This document shows, piece by piece, positions 48,686 through 58,013 of a stretch of DNA of 64,000 nucleotides (positions are counted from its first letter, which is position 1; each line of letters begins with the position of its first letter). The stretch lies in contig NZ_PRDW01000001.1 in the NCBI RefSeq assembly GCF_002927045.1, positions 62,001 to 126,000 of the forward strand, given 5' to 3'. The stretch comes from Mycetohabitans endofungorum (lineage in GTDB: Bacteria > Pseudomonadota > Gammaproteobacteria > Burkholderiales > Burkholderiaceae). The translations under genes were made by a program, and so were the position numbers. Below the pieces are notes generated by a model, which was not told the origin of the DNA, searched no databases, and worked only from the letters and a program-made list of their open reading frames with translations.

Positions 48686-49879
48686 ATGGCAATTCGAGCA
48701 ATCTTGTGGCTGATGGTGCTGTTCGCGACCGCCGTGCTGCTGGCGATCGTCGGCACGCACGGCGCGGGGCAGGTGCTGATCGTCTGGGCGCCCTATCGGA
48801 TCGATATCTCACTGAACCTGTTCGTGGCGGCGCTGGTCGTGTCGTTCGTCGTGTTCTATATCGTCGTGCGCTCGATCCGCGCGGTGCTGAGAATGCCCGA
48901 ACGGGTCGCGGCGTACCGGGCGCGCGTGCGGCTTGCCAATGCGCACCAGGCGCTGCGTGAGGCGATCGGCAACTTGTACGCGGGTCGTTTTTCTCGCGCG
49001 GAGAAAGCCGCGCGCGAGGCCAGTGCATTTGACGCAAATAAGGCGCCGGCCGGCCTGATCGGTGCAGCCGCCGCACATCGCATGCGCGAATTTGCACGTC
49101 GCGATGAATGGCTGGCGCAGGTGACCGGCAACGATTGGCAAGAGGCGAGGTTGATGGCCAGCGCCGAATTGCGCGCGGATGCGCGTGATGCCGACGGGGC
49201 GTTGGCGGCATTGACCGAGATGCGTGCACAGGGTGGACGGCGCATCCATGCGTTGCAAATCGCGTTGCGTGCGCAGCAGCAGCTGAAGAACTGGGCGGAA
49301 GTGCTCAAACTGGTGAAAACCCTGGAAAAGCGCGAGGCAATCCACCCGGCGGTGTCGGTGCACCTGAAGCAACTCGCCGCTGAGCATCTGCTGCGCGATC
49401 GGCGTCACAACCCCGATGCGCTGCTGCAACTATGGCAATCGCTGAGTGCCGCCGAGCGCCAGTCGCCCCGCATCGCGGATTTGGCCGCGGAATTGCTGAT
49501 CGTGCTGAACCGCCCGGCCGATGCGCGCAGGATCGTCGAGGAGGCGCTCGCGCATCACTGGGATCCTAGACTGCTGCGCCGCTACGCCGACTGCGCGGGC
49601 GACGATCCGTTGCCGTTGATCCAGCGTGCGGAAGCCTGGCAGAAGGAGCGCCAGGAGGATCCCGACCTGTCCTTTACGCTGGGACGCTTGTGCCTGCAGC
49701 AAAAGCTGTGGGGCAAGGCACAAGCATTCCTCGAGCAGGCGCTCAAGCTCGCCGCGGACAACGAACCGCTGAAGATCCGAGCGCACCGGACGCTTGCACG
49801 CCTGCATGAGCAGTTGGGCAACGCGCAGCAGGCCGCCGAGCACTACCGCGCCAGCGCCACGGCGATGAATGTCGTCTAG
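48686..49879 (+). CDS. hemY: HemY-like haem biosynthesis membrane protein with TPR domain
   Basis: 397 residues starting 3 bp after hemDX (MAIRAILWLMVLFATAVLLAIVG). Two N-terminal membrane helices (about 5-25 and 44-62) precede a long alpha-helical TPR-like domain (LREAIGNLYAGRFSRAEKAARE, ending QLGNAQQAAEHYRASATAM). It follows hemC-hemDX in many proteobacteria. It is different from protoporphyrinogen oxidase HemY of Gram-positives, and its exact role is unclear; a scaffold for haem enzymes is a hypothesis. Confidence 0.9.
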   Translation: MAIRAILWLMVLFATAVLLAIVGTHGAGQVLIVWAPYRIDISLNLFVAALVVSFVVFYIVVRSIRAVLRMPERVAAYRARVRLANAHQALREAIGNLYAGRFSRAEKAAREASAFDANKAPAGLIGAAAAHRMREFARRDEWLAQVTGNDWQEARLMASAELRADARDADGALAALTEMRAQGGRRIHALQIALRAQQQLKNWAEVLKLVKTLEKREAIHPAVSVHLKQLAAEHLLRDRRHNPDALLQLWQSLSAAERQSPRIADLAAELLIVLNRPADARRIVEEALAHHWDPRLLRRYADCAGDDPLPLIQRAEAWQKERQEDPDLSFTLGRLCLQQKLWGKAQAFLEQALKLAADNEPLKIRAHRTLARLHEQLGNAQQAAEHYRASATAMNVV

Positions 49880-49890
49880 CTGGCGCCGCA

Positions 49891-49985
49891 ACGACGGCCG
49901 TATTCGGCCGTTGGCGGATCGTATGCACGGGTTGCCAGTGACGTCCGTATTCGCCTGTTGACGGCGGCCGCATTCAGTTGCTGGC
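49891..49985. repeat. Degenerate direct repeats between hemY and ppa
   Basis: Two clear copies of ACGNCCGTATTCGNCYGTTG lie at 49891-49917 and 49938-49964, with a third diverged copy (GGCCGCATTCAGTTGCTGGC) to about 49985. They fill much of the 276-bp gap, which otherwise contains only the ppa promoter region. Confidence 0.55.
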
Positions 49986-50101
49986 ACACCCGCCATGCTG
50001 ACTCGTTGGCGATGGCAGTATGCACGGCGCCGGCGACGGCTGTCCTGTGCCGCCGGGCCCGCTAGCGTGATCTCCTTACGCGATCGCAGCAGGTCGGTTA
50101 A

Positions 50102-50107
50102 TATAAT
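50102..50107 (+). promoter_or_regulatory. Probable -10 box of ppa
   Basis: A perfect TATAAT stands 48 nt before the ppa start codon, in the sequence GGTTAATATAATCGGGC. A good -35 hexamer at 16-18 bp spacing is not visible, so I claim only the -10 element. Confidence 0.45.
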
Positions 50108-50155
50108 CGGGCTTTCGCCTCCACCGTTCGTTCTATCGTTACCAGGAAATTCGAC

Positions 50156-50686
50156 ATGAGCTTCGATCACGTCCCGTCAGGCAAGGATCTGCCGCACGAT
50201 TTCAACGTCATCATTGAAATTCCGGCGCAAAGCGACCCGGTCAAGTACGAGGCGGACAAGGAGTTGGGCCTGCTCGTCGTGGACCGCTTCATCGGCACGG
50301 GCATGCGCTATCCGGCCAACTACGGGTTCATCCCGCAAACGCTCGCCGGCGATGGCGATCCGGTCGATGTGTTGGTGATCACGCCATTTCCGCTGCTGGC
50401 GGGCTCAGTCGTGCGCTGCCGCGCGTTGGGCATGCTGAACATGACGGACGAATCCGGCCAGGATGCGAAGCTGATCGCGGTGCCGGCCGACAAGATCTGC
50501 CCGATGACCGCGCATCTGAAGTCGGCCGATGACGTGCCGGCCTATCTGAAAGACCAGATCAAGCATTTCTTCGAGCAGTATAAAGCGCTCGAGAAGGGCA
50601 AGTGGGTCAAGGTCGAAGGCTGGGAAGGTATCGAGGCCGCGCACAAGGAGATTACCGACGGCGTCGCGAACTTCAATAAGCCATAA
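50156..50686 (+). CDS. ppa: Inorganic pyrophosphatase (Ppa)
   Basis: 176 residues, family I soluble pyrophosphatase. Conserved residues are in [45 protein letters not shown] (signature DxDPxD) and [20 protein letters not shown]. It hydrolyses PPi from biosynthetic reactions. A ribosome site AGGAA precedes the ATG by 8 nt. A strong terminator follows at 50732-50769. Confidence 0.96.
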   Translation: MSFDHVPSGKDLPHDFNVIIEIPAQSDPVKYEADKELGLLVVDRFIGTGMRYPANYGFIPQTLAGDGDPVDVLVITPFPLLAGSVVRCRALGMLNMTDESGQDAKLIAVPADKICPMTAHLKSADDVPAYLKDQIKHFFEQYKALEKGKWVKVEGWEGIEAAHKEITDGVANFNKP

Positions 50687-50731
50687 ACGACGCGCCGTAC
50701 CGGCGTGCGCTGGCCGGCTCGCCCATTGATG

Positions 50732-50769
50732 AAAACCCGCCGAGGTTGGACCGACTCGGCGGGTTTTTT
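50732..50769 (+). terminator. Rho-independent terminator of ppa
   Basis: A 13-bp perfect stem AAAACCCGCCGAG/CTCGGCGGGTTTT, with a 10-nt loop and a T run (TTTTTT, 50764-50769), about 45 nt after the ppa stop. Confidence 0.9.
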
Positions 50770-50834
50770 GCGGGCGCAGCGCGTTCGCTAGGGCTGCTGC
50801 GACCGCGCCGTCCGGCGGGACCGGCCTGATCTGC

Positions 50835-51299
50835 CTAGGCAGCCTCGGCCTCGACCGTTTCCGGCATCGCGCTAGCCAGGATCATTGCGTCGACGTTGCG
50901 GGGGCTCGGCTCGCGTTGCGCCGGTCGGTACACGAGATCACCGCGCCGCACCGGCTGGCCGCTCAGCGCGCATTGGCCGTCCTTTTCCGCTCCCGCCAGC
51001 CGCCAACCCTGATAACCATAATGACAGGTTGCCGCATCGGACCAGTACACAATTGCGGTCACGCTGCTAGGCCGATCAAGAATGCGAATGGTCGGTTTGC
51101 CCGCGGCCATGTTGGCATGTTGTCGGTCTAGTGATAGCACAGTGGTCTCTTTGCTGCGCTGAGCCGAACGAGCACGGCGAGCAGTCTTTGACGGGAAAGG
51201 GGCGGCAACATGGCGATCTGCGGCAGTTTTGCGCACACGTGTGCCGAGACAGCGGACGGTCTGCCGCCAAGGATCCGCGCGTTTTGCAATGGCAGTCAT
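50835..51299 (-). CDS. DUF3331 domain protein
   Basis: 154 residues from the ATG at 51299 (another ATG at 51317 is in frame). A basic N-terminal half of low conservation is followed by the DUF3331-like block: VTAIVYWSDAATCHYGYQGWRL, CALSGQPVRRGDLVYRP and PSPRNVDAMILAS. The CALSG-QPVRRGD element looks like a small treble-clef or zinc-binding fold, with an upstream Cys in TCHYG. The family is restricted to Burkholderia-like bacteria as far as I know, and its function is unknown. It marks the edge of the gene-poor stretch at 51.3-52.1 kb. Confidence 0.75.
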   Translation of the reverse strand: MTAIAKRADPWRQTVRCLGTRVRKTAADRHVAAPFPSKTARRARSAQRSKETTVLSLDRQHANMAAGKPTIRILDRPSSVTAIVYWSDAATCHYGYQGWRLAGAEKDGQCALSGQPVRRGDLVYRPAQREPSPRNVDAMILASAMPETVEAEAA

Positions 51300-52107
51300 G
51301 GCAATTGTTCCGTGCATTCTCCAACACAGACGTTACGCCACAGACAGATGCGGATAAAGATCAATATTGTGAATTCACTGTCTTATTTGCGCAAACAATC
51401 GTCGTTGGATCTTGGTTTTGACCAAGAGCCGGCATGGTTTTGCTCGGTGCCGGATGCTTGGGGACGTGCAGCGCGGCGCTTTTTAGAAAGTTGCTCTAAG
51501 CAGGTCCCGGGCATGGCGGTGCTTGGCGTCCGGGGCTTAAACGGTCCCACATTTCGGGTAAGCGCGCGCATAGCGCCTTCGACTAGCAACGGTACCGTTG
51601 TCTGTGCGGTGCTCACCGCAATAGTGAAAGCTGCGTCGGCCTTTCGTCTCCTAGAGACGACCTTTTCGTTGACCGGCGCATGGCATTGCCAGCCGCTAAA
51701 GCGATGCAACGAAACTTCGCTGGTTTAAACCTGAGTTTAGCGTTCCCCGGTTTAGATGACCGTTGCATCAAGCGCAAATCGTTCAGCCTGGGTGCGTTGC
51801 CGTCCGCACGAGCATTCGGAGATGCTGTTTGGTTCGAAGATGCCGTTTATCTCAGGGTTTCCGCCGGTGTGTCGACGTGAATAACGTTTGCTGTCGAACC
51901 GCTGGGCCCCACTTTCTCTGCCATGATGGTCTATGAAATCGTGTCCGCATGGACGCGAGCGAGCACGCAGCTGTTGGTTGAAGTAATGGCTCGGATCACA
52001 ATAGTGGCCGGCCGGGCCGTGCGCGATGCTGGGCAGCCAGAAGTGAGGTCTGGAAGCGCGAAATGCCGGTGCCGGTGGGCCGGTTTTGGGCACCTGCCGT
52101 TGAGCCG
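51300..52107. other. Gene-poor stretch with one doubtful ORF and an inverted repeat
   Basis: About 800 bp without a recognisable gene; base composition looks less GC-rich than the flanks. The best frame, 51348-51728 on the plus strand (126 residues, MRIKINIVNSLSYLRKQSS), shows no motif I know, mixed codon usage and no clear ribosome site. The minus-strand frame ending at 51752 is also unconvincing. An inverted repeat lies at 51632-51680. This may be decayed accessory DNA. Confidence 0.5.
51632..51680. repeat. Interrupted inverted repeat
   Basis: Inner arms TCGTCTC/GAGACGA (51644-51650 and 51654-51660) around CTA are perfect. Outer arms TGCGTCGG/CCGGCGCA (51632-51639, 51673-51680) match apart from one G-T pair. 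A CCTTTT run follows the inner stem. It could be a weak terminator or the end of a lost element. Confidence 0.55.
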
Positions 52108-52407
52108 TCACGTCGCCGCTTTAGGGCAGGCGCATGAGTCAGGTGACGTGTCGGGCAGCGCACGCAGCCCTTGCGCAAGCGCGCGTTTCTCGTGCGCAGG
52201 TAATCGCTTCACCCGATATTCGGTCCGACACGCCGTCGAACGGTCGGCCATTGTGAACGTGGCCAGTAGTCGCACTGGTTTGTGCGCACGCGTGTAACGC
52301 GCGCCAGTGCCATCGACATGCTTGGCGTAGCGGGCCTGTACGTCAACGGCAATGCCGGTGTAAATGCTGCCGTTCGCGCATTCAATCAAGTATAGGTGCC
52401 AGGCCAT
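52108..52407 (-). CDS. GIY-YIG family endonuclease-domain protein
   Basis: 99 residues from the ATG at 52407 (MAWHLYLIECANGSIYTGIAVDVQARYAKH). The GIY-YIG element appears as LYLIECANGSIYTGIA. The catalytic Arg is in VDVQARYAKHVDGTGARYTRAH, and a Glu lies in CRTEYRVKRL. This is the small UPF0213 (YhbQ-like) type, of uncertain cellular role, possibly DNA repair. Its ATG lies 1 nt after the stop codon of the GNAT gene, so translation is probably coupled. Confidence 0.87.
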   Translation of the reverse strand: MAWHLYLIECANGSIYTGIAVDVQARYAKHVDGTGARYTRAHKPVRLLATFTMADRSTACRTEYRVKRLPAHEKRALAQGLRALPDTSPDSCACPKAAT

Positions 52408-52408
52408 G

Positions 52409-53620
52409 TCAGCATGCCGCTTGCGCACCGCACCGAAAAGGATCGTGTTCGCGCAACTCATCCATATAACGGTGGATGCCGCCGGCCTCGCTGTCGAGAA
52501 AGCGTGCGACCGCATCTGCGAACGCCGGGTGGGCGAGCCAATGCGTCGAGTAGGTCAGGGCGGGTAGGAAGCCGCGGGCCATTTTGTGCTCCCCTTGCGC
52601 GCCGCCCTCGAAGGCGGCGACGCCTGCCTCGATGCAAAACTCTAGCGGTTGATAGTACGCGGTCTCGAAGTGCAGACACGGGACATGTTCAAGCGCTCCC
52701 CAGTAACGTCCATACAACACACCTTTGCCCTGTCCCCGCGATGGTGATACGGTGCGTTCGTAGACGAGCAGTGAACTGGCAATCGGCGCACCGGCGCGCT
52801 CGGCGATCACGAGCAACAGGTTTTCCGGCATGGTTGCGCCGATCGTTCGAAAAAAGTCCAGGTTCAGGTAGGGGCTCGAATGATGCTCGCGATAGGTCTG
52901 ACGATAGCAGCGCGAGAAAAACGCCCATTCCTTTGCGGTGATGGCTTCGCCTGGCACGCGGCGTAGCGTGACACCGGCGTTACGCACCTTGCGTCGTTCG
53001 GCGCGGATGTTCTTGCGTTTCTTGTGTTCGAGCGTGGACAAAAAGTCGTTGAAATGGTGATACCCGCGGTTCAGCCAATGGAACTGCATGCCTTCGCGCA
53101 GCAGCATCCCCGCCTCTACGAGCAGTTCGGCGTCTCCTGGCTCCGGATAAAGTACGTGCAACGATGACACGTTGGCGTGTCTAGCCACCGAGACAAGCGT
53201 GGCAGCCAAGCGGCGGCGTGATTCGTCACAATCCGCCATCAGCCTCGTGCCCTGCACCGGCGTAAAGGGTACTGCGCATAGCAGCTTCGGGTAGTAGCGT
53301 AACCCATGACGCTGGTACGCATCGGCCCACGCCCAGTCGAACACGTACTCGCCGTAGCTGTGTTGCTTCACATAGAGCGGTGTCGCCGCCGCGAGCACTT
53401 CGCGCGCGCGTCCGTTTGCGTCGTGGGCATCCCGCCACAGTGTGATGAACTGCGCGGACCAGCCGGTTTCCACAGTCGCGCAACGCGTTGCTTGCAACGC
53501 GTTGAGGAATTCGTGCCGCAGGAACGGCGTGGGTTGCGCTTGCTGCGCGAGTAGCGCGTTCCATTGCGACGCGTCGACCTCGGCCAGTGAGCTCAAAATC
53601 CGCGTGCGATAATCATTCAT
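52409..53620 (-). CDS. GNAT-fold N-acyltransferase (PF04339 / FemAB-like)
   Basis: 403 residues from the ATG at 53620 (MNDYRTRILSSLAEVDASQWNAL); an earlier ATG at 53644 is possible. The protein shows the peptidogalycan-biosynthesis/FemAB-like family pattern: FLRHEFLNALQATRC, YGEYVFDWAWADAYQRHGLRYYPKLL, FLSTLEHKKRKNIRAERRKV, GRYWGALEHVPCLHFETAYYQPLEFCIEAG and GEHKMARGFLPALTYSTHWL. It may transfer an amino-acyl or acyl group, but the substrate is unknown. It is divergent from nadE, with 33 bp between starts, and coupled to the GIY-YIG gene downstream. Confidence 0.88.
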   Translation of the reverse strand: MNDYRTRILSSLAEVDASQWNALLAQQAQPTPFLRHEFLNALQATRCATVETGWSAQFITLWRDAHDANGRAREVLAAATPLYVKQHSYGEYVFDWAWADAYQRHGLRYYPKLLCAVPFTPVQGTRLMADCDESRRRLAATLVSVARHANVSSLHVLYPEPGDAELLVEAGMLLREGMQFHWLNRGYHHFNDFLSTLEHKKRKNIRAERRKVRNAGVTLRRVPGEAITAKEWAFFSRCYRQTYREHHSSPYLNLDFFRTIGATMPENLLLVIAERAGAPIASSLLVYERTVSPSRGQGKGVLYGRYWGALEHVPCLHFETAYYQPLEFCIEAGVAAFEGGAQGEHKMARGFLPALTYSTHWLAHPAFADAVARFLDSEAGGIHRYMDELREHDPFRCGAQAAC

Positions 53621-53653
53621 GCGCTGTGAAGCCAACTCGTTCATCGTTCGTCC

Positions 53654-55333
53654 ATGAAAATCGCTCTTGCCCAGATCAACGTGACCGTCGGCGACTTTGC
53701 CGGCAATATTGCGAAAATCGTCGCTGCCGCGCAAACCGCCCACGATGCCGGCGCGTCGCTGATGATCGCACCGGAACTGGCGCTGTCCGGCTATCCGCCC
53801 GAAGACCTGCTGCTGCGTCCGGCGTTTTACACGGCAAGCCATGCGGCGCTCAGCGAGTTGGCCATTCAGCTCGCGCGCTTTGCCGGACTGCGCGTGTTAG
53901 TCGGCCATCCGTTTCGCAGCGCGCCGACAGGCGATGTTAATCCAAACAGGCCGGTCGAGCGCGGCGTATTGCCGGTGGACACGTTCAACGCGGCGTCGCT
54001 ATTGGTCGATGGCCAGATTGCGGGGACATACCTAAAGCAAGAACTGCCCAATACTGAGGTGTTCGACGAAAAGCGGTATTTCGCGTCGAATCCGCAACCG
54101 TTCGTGTTCGAGCTGGAGGGTGTGAAATTCGGCGTCGTCATCTGCGAGGACGCGTGGCATCCATCGGCCGCGTTGCTGGCGAAGGCGGCGGGCGCCCAGG
54201 TGCTGCTCGTATCGAATGGCTCGCCGTACCACATGAACAAGGAGAATGTGCGCGTCGATATCCTGCGCGAGCGCATTCGCGAGACCGGCATGTCGGCCAT
54301 CTACTTGAATCTGGTCGGTGCACAGGACGAGCTTGTGTTCGACGGGGGCTCGGTCGTGCTCGATGCGCAGGGCGAGCTAGTGGCACGCCTGCCGCAATTT
54401 GTCGAGCAGACGGCGATTGTCGAATTCGACGGCGCACAGGCGCAGCGTGGCGAGATCGCGCCGCGCGAATGCGTCGAGGCGCAGGTCTATGCCGCGCTGG
54501 TGCTCGGCGTGCGCGATTACGTGAACAAGAACGGATTTCCGGGCGCGATCATTGGGTTGTCCGGCGGCGTGGATTCAGCGCTGGTACTGGCTGTTGCGTG
54601 CGACGCATTGGGTGCCGAGCGCGTGCGTGCGGTCATGATGCCGTCCCGCTATACCGCGCAGATGTCCACGTCCGATGCAGCGGAGATGGCGCGGCGTGTC
54701 GGTGTGCGCTACGACGAAATTGCGATCGGTCCGATGTTCGACGCGTTTCGCGCATCGCTGGCCGCGGAATTTGCCGGCTTGTCCGAAGATGCCACCGAAG
54801 AAAACATTCAGGCCCGCATTCGCGGTACGCTGCTCATGGCGCTATCGAACAAATTCGGCTCGATCGTCTTGACCACCGGCAACAAGAGTGAGATGGCCGT
54901 GGGCTATTGCACGTTGTACGGAGACATGGCGGGGGGCTTTGCGGTCATCAAGGATATCGCGAAGACATTGGTGTATCGGCTATGCCGCTATCGGAACGCG
55001 GCGCCCACGTTTGCCACGCGCGACATCATCCCGGAGCGGATCCTGACTCGGGCGCCGTCGGCTGAGCTGCGCGAGAACCAGACTGACCAGGACAGCCTGC
55101 CGCCGTACGAAGTGCTGGATGCGATCATGCGGATGTACATGGAGGAGGACCGGTCGCTGGCTGAGATCGTCGCGGCCGGCTATGCTCGCGACGATGTTCA
55201 GCGGGTTGCGCGGCTGATTAAGATTAACGAATACAAGCGGCGCCAGGCGCCGATCGGGATCCGCGTTACGCACCGCGCATTCGGCCGGGATTGGCGCTAT
55301 CCGATCACATCACATTTCAGCGAGGCATCCTGA
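53654..55333 (+). CDS. nadE: Glutamine-dependent NAD+ synthetase (NadE)
   Basis: 559 residues, two domains. The N-terminal nitrilase-type glutaminase (about 1-260) has Glu in MIAPELALSGYPPEDLL, Lys in YLKQELPNTEVFDEKRYF, and the nucleophile Cys in GVVICEDAWHP. The C-terminal synthetase has the PPi motif IGLSGGVDSALVLAVA and TTGNKSEMAVGY. It amidates deamido-NAD+ to NAD+ using glutamine and ATP. The start is close to the divergent GNAT gene, and a PII gene follows 140 bp downstream. Confidence 0.96.
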   Translation: MKIALAQINVTVGDFAGNIAKIVAAAQTAHDAGASLMIAPELALSGYPPEDLLLRPAFYTASHAALSELAIQLARFAGLRVLVGHPFRSAPTGDVNPNRPVERGVLPVDTFNAASLLVDGQIAGTYLKQELPNTEVFDEKRYFASNPQPFVFELEGVKFGVVICEDAWHPSAALLAKAAGAQVLLVSNGSPYHMNKENVRVDILRERIRETGMSAIYLNLVGAQDELVFDGGSVVLDAQGELVARLPQFVEQTAIVEFDGAQAQRGEIAPRECVEAQVYAALVLGVRDYVNKNGFPGAIIGLSGGVDSALVLAVACDALGAERVRAVMMPSRYTAQMSTSDAAEMARRVGVRYDEIAIGPMFDAFRASLAAEFAGLSEDATEENIQARIRGTLLMALSNKFGSIVLTTGNKSEMAVGYCTLYGDMAGGFAVIKDIAKTLVYRLCRYRNAAPTFATRDIIPERILTRAPSAELRENQTDQDSLPPYEVLDAIMRMYMEEDRSLAEIVAAGYARDDVQRVARLIKINEYKRRQAPIGIRVTHRAFGRDWRYPITSHFSEAS

Positions 55334-55437
55334 GCATGCGCGGCAACGGCGCTGCACCGCAACGGTGTGTGTGGCGCGGTGCCGCGGCCGGTGGGGTCGC
55401 GCACGCGCTCGCGCGCCCCGCGCGCTGGTTAGAATAG

Positions 55438-55812
<375 letters not shown>

Positions 55813-55836
55813 TTCACATCGCTCGCGCTGCGTGCC

Positions 55837-56613
55837 TCAGTCACGCGGCTCTGGCTGCAGCAGCACGAGTACGGCACCGGCTCCGCCGTCGTGCGCCCGG
55901 GCCTGGCAGAAGGCAATCACCTCGGCCTTTTGTGCCAGCCAACTGCGTACTTTGCCCTTGAGCACCGGTTCCTTGCCGATCGAGCCCAAGCCCTTGCCGT
56001 GGATCACGCGCACGCAGCGCAGCCCCCGCTTGAGCGACGCACGTAGGAAATCCGCTAGGGCTTCGCGTGCCTCATCGCGGCGCAGTCCGTGCAGGTCGAT
56101 CTGCGCCTGCACAACCCACGTGCCGCTGCGCAGCTTGCGCACGACGTCGGCTGCCACGCCCGGCCGGCAATAAGACAGTGATTCATCGACGTCGAGCAGC
56201 GTTTCCGGATCGAATTCGTCGGACAGTGCCTCATCGAGCACGGCCTGCTCGTCGCGCTGCGTTTGCAGCGGCACGGGGGGCGGCTGCACGCGGGGCAGCG
56301 GCGCGCGGCCGGAGGGCTTGAGCGGCGTGATGTCGCCAATCTCGCGGCGGAATTCGGTGGCGGCCTCTTGCGCGGCGCGCTGCTCGCGCTCGGCGTGGTG
56401 ACGCGCCTGCTCGCGGGCCGTGGCGTCGCTTTTGAGCATGTCGCGCAGCGTACCGAGCGACGCCAGGCTGGACAGGCGCCTGCTGGCGGCAGGGCCGGCA
56501 GGGATCGGCGCGGGTATCACCGCGCCAAGCGCGGCTCCCGCGATGGTGGACGGGGCAGCGGGTGTTGGCCGCGCCCGCACGCGGTCATTCGGATGGGCTT
56601 TGTCCTTCGGCAT
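55837..56613 (-). CDS. Smr-domain protein
   Basis: 258 residues. The N-terminal half (about 1-130) is Ala/Pro-rich and charged, with a coiled segment (REQARHHAEREQRAAQEAATEF). The C-terminal Smr (MutS2-type) domain has the LDLH-like QIDLHGLRRDEAREALADFLR, the VRVIHGKGLGSIG loop, and a last strand GAGAVLVLLQP. Smr domains are nucleases or RNA/DNA-binding modules; a stand-alone protein like this resembles YdaL/SmrB, where ribosome-rescue mRNA cleavage is known for SmrB. It lies convergent with the PII gene and downstream of trxB. Confidence 0.88.
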   Translation of the reverse strand: MPKDKAHPNDRVRARPTPAAPSTIAGAALGAVIPAPIPAGPAASRRLSSLASLGTLRDMLKSDATAREQARHHAEREQRAAQEAATEFRREIGDITPLKPSGRAPLPRVQPPPVPLQTQRDEQAVLDEALSDEFDPETLLDVDESLSYCRPGVAADVVRKLRSGTWVVQAQIDLHGLRRDEAREALADFLRASLKRGLRCVRVIHGKGLGSIGKEPVLKGKVRSWLAQKAEVIAFCQARAHDGGAGAVLVLLQPEPRD

Positions 56614-56660
56614 GGTCGCCCTCGACTCGATGCTGTCGCTGCGATAGTATCGCGCGACGC

Positions 56661-57923
<1,263 letters not shown>

Positions 57924-58013
57924 TTACAACTTGTTGCGTGGCGCGCCGGTCCGACCGTTTACAATGAAGGCGCTCGAACTCCGGCGGCCGCATGCCGCTC
58001 TCTTGTCGATTCA

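Noticed and set aside
51348-51728. A real gene for a 126-residue protein
   Set aside because: No ribosome site, no recognised domain and uneven composition; kept only as a doubtful frame within the gene-poor stretch.
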